Position numbers and translations under genes: made by a program. Positions 1-5,193 of a DNA stretch of 5,193 nt are shown here, piece by piece. Source of the DNA: Bacillota bacterium (GTDB lineage: Bacteria; Bacillota; Clostridia; Lachnospirales; Cellulosilyticaceae); NCBI GenBank assembly GCA_023457875.1, contig JAEXBC010000429.1:1-5193 (forward strand), written 5' to 3'. Within the stretch, counting starts at the first letter, position 1. Each line of letters begins with the position of its first letter. Under the pieces are notes generated by a model. The model saw only the letters and a program-made list of their open reading frames with translations, was not told the DNA's origin and made no database searches.

Positions 1-19
1 AAATAGACTCAAGTGCAAT

Positions 20-135
20 AAAAAAAGATTGCAAAAAACACCCATTTAGATTTTGAGCCGTTCAATAAAAGTTAGTCCAGAATCTAACTTTTATTGAACG
101 GCTCATTTCATGTCACTTAACGGGTGTTTTTGCAA
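20..135 (-). terminator. Candidate transcription terminator of the minus-strand operon
   Basis: This lies 33 bases beyond the stop codon of the transglutaminase-like gene. On the minus strand the hairpin ends in GGGTGTTTTTTGC, and a second T-run follows within 20 bases (complement of 20-26). The A-tract / GC-rich stem / T-tract arrangement (CACCC at 39-43, GGGTG at 122-126) is that of a bidirectional rho-independent terminator. A long 22-bp hairpin fills the space between the stem arms, which is unusual. The perfect inner hairpin itself is not followed directly by a T-run, so termination would depend on the outer GC stem. The same structure read on the plus strand also ends in GGGTGTTTTT. Confidence 0.5.
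29..135. repeat. 107-bp nested inverted repeat (MITE-like palindrome)
   Basis: The sequence folds almost wholly on itself. The inner part is a perfect 22-bp inverted repeat (54-75 against 84-105) around an 8-nt loop (76-83). The outer arms, TTGCAAAAAACACCC (29-43) and GGGTGTTTTTGCAA (122-135), pair over 14 bp with one extra A bulged on the left. Between them, 44-49 and 116-121 pair partly (T45/T46 with A119/A120, A48/G49 with T117/C116). The ends therefore look like terminal inverted repeats of a very small non-coding element. I see no clear target-site duplication beside 29 or 135 and no coding capacity. A non-autonomous transposable element or a dispersed genomic repeat would fit; an elaborate terminator is the alternative. 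Confidence 0.75.
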
Positions 136-167
136 CTACCTTCAATTAAATCTTTCTTTTCATCGTC

Positions 168-2564
168 TTATAGAAATCTATATTTTGTTCTACAAGCCAT
201 ATATTTAACTGGGCTCATTTGACCTTTGCATTTTTCAAGAAGCTTCCATCTACTCTCTAGCATTTTCTGCTTGTCTTCATCACTTATATCTAATTGGCTA
301 TATCTTGCAACGAGATAGAGTGCTGTCATTTCTTGAAAACAGTTATCTTTAATAAACAGATAGTCTTCGACACGAAGTGCAAAAGCTGTTTCTGTTTCTC
401 CACCTTTCATTGAAAGTTTTAGCTGGCTAAGCAGTTTGATTTGCTTTTCATAGAGATATAGGATGAGAGCTCTTGAAGGCATTTTGTTTCGCTTATGTTT
501 TCTATAGCAATACAGTATCATAACAAAAGCGATAATACTGACAAAGCCAAAGATAGCTATACCGATCACCATAAGCGCGGGATGCTCGGCCTCACGGGTT
601 ACGTTCTGAGGGGTAATGGCAGCATAAGTACCCATATTGTTTGCCTGTCCCATTCGCATAGCTTCTTCCATACTGACTAGGGTTTGGGGTTGGATTTCTG
701 CCTGTCTATAAGGTGGGGTTGCTTCAATGATAATCCAGCCCACTCCCTCAAAGTAAACTTCGACCCAAGCATGGGCTCTTTTATTGGTCACTAAATAGGA
801 CTTACTATTCTTATCACGATCTCTAGGCAAAATGTAACCTTCTACATATCTACAAGGAATACCTAAACATCTAGTTAATATAGCTTGAGCTGATGCAAAG
901 TAGGTACAGTACCCTTGTTTGCCTTCAAATAAAAATTCATCTACAAAATCATGGGTGGGGTTAACTTCACCAGGTGTTAAGGTATACTCATAGTTAGCCA
1001 TCAAATATTCTTCTATAGCCTTTACCTTATCATAATTATTGTCCTTATCCTTCGTGATTGTTTTGGCTAACTCTTTGACTCTATCGGGTAAATCCTCTGG
1101 CAGCTGGGTGTAAGTCTTGGTAATCTGCTCTGCAACTGCTTCCCATGCATTAATACTTGTACGATCCTCGGGGTATTCTTCTTTAATGTTACTATAAAAT
1201 CCAATTTTGCTTTTTCTAAGGGTTTCCCTAAAGTTGTCATTCGTATATTTGGGCTCGTAAAATTCCACCTCATAAGTAAAGTTCTTTCCAGCTTTCTTTT
1301 CTAGACTAAAAGAATCTTTATGCGATACAAAAACATCTCTATTGGCACTCTTGATTGTAAAGGTTTGCATTTTAACGGGAATAAAGAGTGACTTTGTATT
1401 GATGTTTAGAAATCTAATGGTAGCGCTGTTTTTATAGAATAAACGATTTAATGTGTTGTCCTCTCCGCTTAGCCATTTGACGCCTTCTAACATTTCCTCT
1501 GTATCCTCAAGTACCATATTAGCATCAAGAAGGTTAGGGCTAATTGCTGGATCCTTTTGCCAACTATTACCTGTATAAATGCTTCTTGACATAGCTTTTA
1601 AGTAGGTAGGGGATAATGCCTTCACCTCTAGGACTGGAATATCATTAGGATTAATGTCTCCCCCCAAATGCACGGTATTTTCTTGCAATCCTGCTGACTG
1701 AACTGAAAAAGTATCTGCTATGTAGTAGTACTCTCTTTTACTAAGGGTATTCACAAGATCATGCCAGAACTGCGCTTTATAGGGATACTTATTAGCTACT
1801 AGCGCTGCACTTATGACAATAATAATTCCAGCCAAAAGGCCCATCTTCATAAAAGCGCCATAGATAAAACTATTATTTTCATCCAGGGATTGTTTGAGGG
1901 TTAAGTACCTGCTCTTAAAGAAATAAATCAAGCTTGAAAAGGCAAATAGATATAAAGCAAAGCCGTTAATAGGTAGCTTTTGAGCCACTTCAAATACAAA
2001 AAGAAATCCACCGCCTATAAAAAGTAGCAAGAAGCTAAACTTTTTAATGGTAAAGATATAGACAACTAATGCCACTAAAACACCTAACAGAATCATAAAA
2101 TAGCTGGTGTAAACGGCATGGCTAAATAGATTTCCTTGTATCGTTTGAATACTCCACTTAGCAAAGCTTAAGCTATTTTCCAAAAGCACCCTCATAAAAG
2201 GTTCTAACTGTTGATTTTTATATAAAAGTAGACCATAACCTGCTCCAGAAAGAAGGCTTAAAATAAGGGCTCCAAAAAAAGTGAAGCGGTTCATTAAGAT
2301 AAGACTCCACAGCCCTATGCTTAGTGCAATGATTACCGCCAGTTTACTCATTTCAAATTCCAAGCCAAGGGTACAAGCAAGCATATACACTATACTAAAA
2401 GTAAATAAGCTCATTATAGTGAACCATAAAAGTGCATCTGCTATTTTTTGCCCCCTCGTTCTTTGTCCATTATTTTCTTGTGCTATACTGCCTTGTTGTG
2501 TGATGCTATCTGCCTGCGATAGGCTACTATCTTGTGGTATATCCATCCTCTTTTTTATTCCCAT
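168..2564 (-). CDS. Membrane protein with extracytoplasmic transglutaminase-like domain (TgpA/YebA type)
   Basis: This 798-residue protein has an N-terminal membrane domain of about seven hydrophobic segments (roughly residues 44-66, 73-91, 95-115, 152-172, 175-193, 201-216 and 240-257). A large extracytoplasmic region (about 258-662) follows, then one more TM segment (663-685) and a basic cytoplasmic tail of about 110 residues resembling DUF4129. The transglutaminase-like core is at about 505-620: nucleophile Cys553 in GYCTYFASA, His598 in RAHAWVEVYFEGVGW, and an acidic third residue, Glu614, in IIEATPP where the classic triad has Asp. The fold suggests a cysteine peptidase or amide-bond enzyme acting on an envelope substrate; the substrate is unknown. 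It is the last gene of the MoxR-DUF58 operon, in the same order as B. subtilis yeaC-yeaD-yebA. ATG at 2564 is preferred: GGAGAG (complement of 2574-2579) lies about 10 nt upstream, while Met7 has its GAGG touching the codon. The start overlaps the DUF58 stop by 10 bp, so translation is probably coupled. Family assignment is firm, biochemical role is not. Confidence 0.93.
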   Translation of the reverse strand: MGIKKRMDIPQDSSLSQADSITQQGSIAQENNGQRTRGQKIADALLWFTIMSLFTFSIVYMLACTLGLEFEMSKLAVIIALSIGLWSLILMNRFTFFGALILSLLSGAGYGLLLYKNQQLEPFMRVLLENSLSFAKWSIQTIQGNLFSHAVYTSYFMILLGVLVALVVYIFTIKKFSFLLLFIGGGFLFVFEVAQKLPINGFALYLFAFSSLIYFFKSRYLTLKQSLDENNSFIYGAFMKMGLLAGIIIVISAALVANKYPYKAQFWHDLVNTLSKREYYYIADTFSVQSAGLQENTVHLGGDINPNDIPVLEVKALSPTYLKAMSRSIYTGNSWQKDPAISPNLLDANMVLEDTEEMLEGVKWLSGEDNTLNRLFYKNSATIRFLNINTKSLFIPVKMQTFTIKSANRDVFVSHKDSFSLEKKAGKNFTYEVEFYEPKYTNDNFRETLRKSKIGFYSNIKEEYPEDRTSINAWEAVAEQITKTYTQLPEDLPDRVKELAKTITKDKDNNYDKVKAIEEYLMANYEYTLTPGEVNPTHDFVDEFLFEGKQGYCTYFASAQAILTRCLGIPCRYVEGYILPRDRDKNSKSYLVTNKRAHAWVEVYFEGVGWIIIEATPPYRQAEIQPQTLVSMEEAMRMGQANNMGTYAAITPQNVTREAEHPALMVIGIAIFGFVSIIAFVMILYCYRKHKRNKMPSRALILYLYEKQIKLLSQLKLSMKGGETETAFALRVEDYLFIKDNCFQEMTALYLVARYSQLDISDEDKQKMLESRWKLLEKCKGQMSPVKYMACRTKYRFL

Positions 2565-3778
2565 AGGCCATAACTCTCCAAAACATATTTGATATCATCA
2601 TTAATCTGAATTTCATAAGCCTTAACATTGATTTCTTGTAACGCCGATAAGATGGTGCTTATTTCCTGCTTTTTAGCTGCATTTTTAGGAGCAATATCTT
2701 CAGGTGAAATATAGATGAGAATCATATTAAAACCGTGTTCCTTGTGCCTACTGATTTGACTGTATAGCTTCTCACTGAGATTGGAGGTAATAAAGACAAT
2801 CGTATTAGTTTTAAAATTACCCTCTAACGCGAGCCTAGTCATGTTTGAAAAGGCTATTTCACTATCAAATTTAATTTTAAATAAGATGCGATAAAGCTCT
2901 TCAAAATGTGAAAAATCACTTGCCTCTTTTGTATCGAGTTCCTCTTGATGGTACTTAAAATCCACCTTAATGTGATGCTGCAAGCAGTAATAAATGACTG
3001 CAACGGTTACTTCTATAACCTTATCCTCTAAAATCGTATTTTGCATGACCTCATATGGATTTTTCTCTAAATCCAAAAGAATAGTCGCACCAACTGTAAC
3101 CGCACCATCATAATTCTTAACTAAAATCTCACCTTTTTTGGCACTCAATTTCCAATGTATCCTTTTAATACTATCTCCATAAGCATACTGTCTTGTATCC
3201 GATACGGTTAACTGATCTTCTTCTTTGTGGCTAAGCATTCCTTCTACATAAGAAAGCTTATTGGTACTAATGGGAAAGGAATCTAAGGCTACAATTCTTG
3301 GATATACGGTCACATACCTTGGCTCAGACACCTTATAGCTTAGGCTAAATAGTCCCAGAAAATCCTTGATTCGAATTCGCTTAAGTCCCACTTCATAATA
3401 CCCACGGTATTGACATTCAAGTTCAAAATCGTATCTGCCTGCTGAGTGGGGCAAAATAGCAATCTTTTTGGTCTTGAAATGTTTGTTGAATATGGTATCC
3501 ACCCCATAAAACAGGATTTCCACATAGGGATATAAAACCTTGCTTTCATTTACAATATCTACATGAAAACAAACCTTTTCTCCCTTGGTTATAAACTTCT
3601 TATCTATTTCTTGTAAATAGCTAAACCTCAGATACACATAGACCGTATGCAGTAAAGAGGCCACTGGAATGAATAAGACGGTATAAAAAAACAGGGAAGA
3701 AACCATTCCTGGACAAAAATAGGCAAAGATGACTGTTAAAATCAAAACTGCTACGTAAATAATCCTATTTCTTAGCAT
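2555..3778 (-). CDS. DUF58 domain membrane protein (YeaD-like, vWA-related)
   Basis: This 407-residue protein has two adjacent N-terminal hydrophobic segments (about residues 5-23 and 26-49). They probably form a membrane hairpin that leaves most of the protein cytoplasmic. A beta-rich region follows (about 55-160). The DUF58 signature is at 196-214, containing RQYAYGDSIKRIHWKLSAK, and a vWA-like fold begins with the strand GATILLDLEKN (230-240). The metal-site motif of classical vWA domains (DxSxS) is not kept: after Asp236 the sequence reads LEKN, so metal-dependent ligand binding is doubtful. DUF58 proteins accompany MoxR ATPases and are thought to be their partners or adaptors; no enzyme activity is established. 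The ATG at 3778 overlaps the moxR-like gene by 14 bp. Its likely ribosome site is a modest GGTGG (complement of 3788-3792) inside that gene, 9 nt upstream, which suggests coupling. Its length is normal for the family, and I see no frameshift or truncation. Confidence 0.93.
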   Translation of the reverse strand: MLRNRIIYVAVLILTVIFAYFCPGMVSSLFFYTVLFIPVASLLHTVYVYLRFSYLQEIDKKFITKGEKVCFHVDIVNESKVLYPYVEILFYGVDTIFNKHFKTKKIAILPHSAGRYDFELECQYRGYYEVGLKRIRIKDFLGLFSLSYKVSEPRYVTVYPRIVALDSFPISTNKLSYVEGMLSHKEEDQLTVSDTRQYAYGDSIKRIHWKLSAKKGEILVKNYDGAVTVGATILLDLEKNPYEVMQNTILEDKVIEVTVAVIYYCLQHHIKVDFKYHQEELDTKEASDFSHFEELYRILFKIKFDSEIAFSNMTRLALEGNFKTNTIVFITSNLSEKLYSQISRHKEHGFNMILIYISPEDIAPKNAAKKQEISTILSALQEINVKAYEIQINDDIKYVLESYGLWE

Positions 3779-4721
3779 GATGGTTCACCACCGGTACTCT
3801 TACTTTGCTGATACTCTCTCTAATCACATCTACTCCTGTTACCTTTTTCAACTTTGCTTCTTGCTTTAACAAAATACGATGAGAAAGAACCGGTTCTGCC
3901 ATTTTTAAAACATCATCTGGTAATACATAATTTCTTTCATTATAAAACGCCCAGCCCTGAGCTGCTCTTAATAGATTAAGTGAACCCCTAGGACTTGAAC
4001 CCAATACAACATCAGGATGTTTTCTTGTTTGTTCAATGATACTGACCATAAAATGATTGATACTTGCGTCTACGTAAACCTCCTTGATTTCCTTTTGGAT
4101 CTTGATAATATCTTCTCCACTTGCCACTGGCTCAAGTGTCGTTAAGGGATTACTCTCTTTAAAATAGTTTAGCATACGCTCTTCCTCTTCGGTTGTTGGG
4201 TAGCCAATACTTATTTTCATAAAAAACCTATCTAGTTGTGCTTCAGGAAGTGGAAAGGTACCTAGATATTCTACTGGATTTTGGGTTGCTACCACCATAA
4301 AAGGGGTGGGCATTTTGTAGGTATTGCCATCCACTGTAATTTGCCCCTCCTCCATAACCTCAAGCAAGCTTGACTGGGTTTTTGGTGAAGTTCTATTAAT
4401 CTCGTCTGCTAAGATCATTTGATTTAAAATAGAGCCTTGCTTATAATCAAATTCACCTGTTTTTTGATTATAAATAGAAAAGCCTGTAATATCTGTTGGC
4501 AAAATATCAGGTGTAAACTGTATACGTTTAAAAGAACTATTGATGGATTTTGCAAAGGCTAAAGCTAAGCTTGTTTTTCCTACTCCCGGCACATCCTCTA
4601 TAAGCATATGTCCCTTGCAAATAAACGTAACAAGCATAAGCTCTACTGCATGACGCTTACCAATAATGACTTTTTCTACATTTTCAACTACATCACGAAT
4701 GACTTTTACTGATTCCTGCAT
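3765..4721 (-). CDS. MoxR-family AAA+ ATPase (YeaC-like)
   Basis: This 318-residue cytoplasmic ATPase has all the expected AAA+ elements. Walker A is EDVPGVGKT (42-50, Lys49), Walker B is MILADEINR (102-110, Asp106-Glu107), and sensor 1 is VVATQNP (Asn148). The arginine-finger region is LPEAQLDRF (Arg165) and sensor 2 is GSSPRGSL (Arg245). The C-terminal lid runs from about 200 to the end. MoxR ATPases are regarded as chaperone-like remodelers that activate or assemble vWA-type or metal-containing partners. Here the DUF58 protein encoded next is the obvious partner. The start at 4721 is well supported by AGGGAGGG (complement of 4729-4736), with GGAGG 8 nt from the ATG. It is the first gene of the operon and ends with TAG inside the start region of the DUF58 gene. 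Length and motifs are typical, so the family call is very secure. The target process remains an inference. Confidence 0.97.
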   Translation of the reverse strand: MQESVKVIRDVVENVEKVIIGKRHAVELMLVTFICKGHMLIEDVPGVGKTSLALAFAKSINSSFKRIQFTPDILPTDITGFSIYNQKTGEFDYKQGSILNQMILADEINRTSPKTQSSLLEVMEEGQITVDGNTYKMPTPFMVVATQNPVEYLGTFPLPEAQLDRFFMKISIGYPTTEEEERMLNYFKESNPLTTLEPVASGEDIIKIQKEIKEVYVDASINHFMVSIIEQTRKHPDVVLGSSPRGSLNLLRAAQGWAFYNERNYVLPDDVLKMAEPVLSHRILLKQEAKLKKVTGVDVIRESISKVRVPVVNHHAKK

Positions 4722-4728
4722 ACGATAA

Positions 4729-4736
4729 CCCTCCCT
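4729..4736 (-). promoter_or_regulatory. Strong ribosome binding site of the MoxR gene
   Basis: The complement reads AGGGAGGG, with the GGAGG core (4730-4734) 8 nt before the ATG at 4721. It is the strongest Shine-Dalgarno sequence of the operon. The two downstream genes have weaker sites and overlapping starts, consistent with most ribosomes entering here. Confidence 0.8.
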
Positions 4737-4774
4737 AAATTGTGATTAATATAAATTGTTTCTTTTTATATACT

Positions 4775-4803
4775 ATCATACTATTTAGGTGGGAATTAAT
4801 CAT
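4775..4803 (-). promoter_or_regulatory. Weak candidate promoter of the MoxR-DUF58-transglutaminase operon
   Basis: On the minus strand a TATGAT -10 hexamer (complement of 4775-4780, 5 of 6 matches) sits 17 bp from ATGATT (complement of 4798-4803, only 3 of 6 matches to TTGACA). Transcription would start near 4768, giving a leader of about 47 nt. Other AT-rich -10-like hexamers occur nearby (for example TATATA, complement of 4767-4772), so the exact promoter is uncertain. I see no riboswitch or attenuator in the leader. Confidence 0.3.
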
Positions 4804-4926
4804 ATTTTGCTAATATGTTTAAAAAATTTGTGCAACTATTAGGTGATTAACTCTAAAAAAAGCACCTTAAAATAACTACATCCTATCAAGTTCACCAAAT
4901 AAGCTTGAAATCGTCCATTTACTATC

Positions 4927-4955
4927 TTGTCACCCTATAGGTGTCGGTGTATAAT
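4927..4955 (+). promoter_or_regulatory. Sigma-A-type promoter of the radical SAM gene
   Basis: A TTGTCA -35 hexamer (4927-4932, 5 of 6 matches) and a perfect TATAAT -10 (4950-4955) are separated by the ideal 17 bp. The expected start of transcription is near 4962, about 30 nt before the ATG at 4993. The canonical extended -10 TGn is absent (TG at 4948-4949 directly abuts the hexamer). This is by far the best promoter in the window. Confidence 0.8.
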
Positions 4956-4969
4956 AAAACATATGTTCG
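4956..4969 (+). promoter_or_regulatory. LexA (SOS) box over the radical SAM gene's transcription start
   Basis: The plus strand reads AAAACATATGTTCG; its complement, CGAACATATGTTTT, matches the Bacillus-type LexA/DinR consensus CGAACRNRYGTTYC at 13 of 14 positions. A perfect 10-bp palindrome, AACATATGTT, lies at 4958-4967. The site begins directly after the -10 hexamer and covers the predicted start of transcription, where a bound repressor would block RNA polymerase. DNA-damage-inducible control is the inference. It agrees with the repair-type product but rests on a single motif. Confidence 0.7.
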
Positions 4970-4972
4970 ATT

Positions 4973-4986
4973 AAGGAGATCGGGGT
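4973..4986 (+). promoter_or_regulatory. Ribosome binding site region of the radical SAM gene
   Basis: AAGGAG (4973-4978) is a near-ideal Shine-Dalgarno core but lies 14 nt from the ATG at 4993, longer than usual. A second G-rich stretch, GGGG (4982-4985), is 7 nt from the start and might help through weaker pairing. No in-frame alternative start codon lies between AAGGAG and 4993, and the conserved family N-terminus begins at this ATG, so the start is kept. Confidence 0.6.
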
Positions 4987-4992
4987 GTTCTT

Positions 4993-5193
4993 ATGGAAGT
5001 AAAAGAGAAATTAGAAATATTATCTGATGCCGCTAAATATGATGTGTCTTGCTCTTCTTCTGGCTCAAAACGTCCTAGTGGGAAGGGACAATTAGGTTCC
5101 ACAGAGGCAGCGGGAATTTGTCATAGCTATACACCTGATGGGCGTTGCATTTCTCTATTAAAGATTTTGATGACCAATTACTGTATTTATGAC
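4993..5193 (+). CDS. Putative DNA modification/repair radical SAM protein (N-terminal part, cut by window end)
   Basis: There are 67 codons open to the window edge. The peptide starts MEVKEKLEILSDAAKYDVSC. It then shows the hallmarks I associate with the radical SAM family annotated as 'putative DNA modification/repair radical SAM protein' (rSAM linked to a uracil-DNA-glycosylase-like protein): KYDVSC-SSGS (15-25), GICHSYTPDGRCISLLKI (41-58) and TNYCIYD (61-67). Cys64 should be the first cysteine of the CxxxCxxC motif that holds the 4Fe-4S cluster used to cleave S-adenosylmethionine; the other two cysteines lie just outside the window. Cys20, Cys43 and Cys52 are additional cysteines in the N-terminal segment. 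The family is often encoded beside a UDG-like or DUF4130 protein, and its reaction is not established. It has its own strong promoter and a LexA-box candidate, and is divergent from the MoxR operon. The family call rests on remembered sequence features rather than a search. Confidence 0.85.
   Translation, partial: MEVKEKLEILSDAAKYDVSCSSSGSKRPSGKGQLGSTEAAGICHSYTPDGRCISLLKILMTNYCIYD

Noticed and set aside
14..33. Small inverted repeat TGCAAT...ATTGCA around an A-run
   Set aside because: A 6-bp stem that overlaps the left arm of the larger palindrome; probably incidental, although it could compete with the outer stem in RNA.
495..680. Open reading frame of 61 codons on the plus strand
   Set aside because: It lies wholly antisense inside the transglutaminase-like gene and resembles no known protein; a shadow frame.
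1067..1273. Open reading frame of 68 codons on the minus strand
   Set aside because: It is in another frame inside the transglutaminase-like gene, whose main frame is intact; not a gene.
2281..2592. Open reading frame of 103 codons on the plus strand
   Set aside because: It is antisense to the N-terminal membrane segments of the transglutaminase-like gene; its hydrophobic and cysteine-rich look reflects the opposite strand. No convincing ribosome site or family resemblance.
3340..3549. Open reading frame of 69 codons on the minus strand
   Set aside because: It is an alternate frame inside the intact DUF58 gene.
168..4721. Idea that the MoxR/DUF58/transglutaminase set is a new defence system
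   Set aside because: The same gene order is a common, conserved chromosomal set in many bacteria, with no nuclease, toxin or nucleic-acid sensor domain visible; an envelope role is more likely.
4841..4867. Possible hairpin AGGTG...CACCT in the intergenic region, with an A-run in between
   Set aside because: Only 5 bp of stem with a 17-nt loop and no proper T-run after it; too weak to call a terminator or attenuator.
1..5193. CRISPR array, tRNA/rRNA gene or insertion sequence with transposase
   Set aside because: No regularly spaced direct repeats, no cloverleaf or rRNA sequence recognised, and no transposase coding region on either strand.

Overview
The window looks like chromosomal DNA of a low-GC Gram-positive bacterium, most likely a member of the Clostridia. 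The reasons are the AT-rich sequence, the strong purine-rich ribosome binding sites, a three-gene MoxR/DUF58/transglutaminase set in the order of the Bacillus subtilis yeaC-yeaD-yebA genes, and a Gram-positive-type LexA (SOS) box. The genus cannot be fixed from sequence alone.

Layout. Positions 1-167 hold no gene. They carry a striking 107-bp nested inverted repeat (29-135), which may be the operon's terminator, a small MITE-like palindromic element, or both. From 4721 down to 168 on the minus strand runs a tightly coupled operon, in transcription order: a MoxR-type AAA+ ATPase (4721-3765), a two-TM DUF58 protein (3778-2555) and a multi-pass membrane protein with an external transglutaminase-like domain (2564-168). 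The genes overlap by 14 and 10 bp. From 4722 to 4992 is a divergent intergenic region with a ribosome binding site and weak promoter candidate for the operon. It also holds a strong sigma-A-type promoter overlapped by a LexA-box candidate, reading the other way. From 4993 to the right edge is the first 67 codons of a radical SAM protein of the 'putative DNA modification/repair' family, cut by the window end just before the second cysteine of its cluster motif.

How the genes work together. MoxR ATPases are thought to act as chaperone-like remodelers on partners with a vWA-like fold, and DUF58 proteins are such partners. The transglutaminase-like protein is the usual third member. The set probably forms one membrane-associated machine acting on the cell envelope, but its substrate is not known and the sequence does not reveal it. 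The divergent gene appears unrelated to it and is probably DNA-damage inducible. That inferred SOS control of a poorly characterised radical SAM DNA-repair-type protein is the most interesting observation here.
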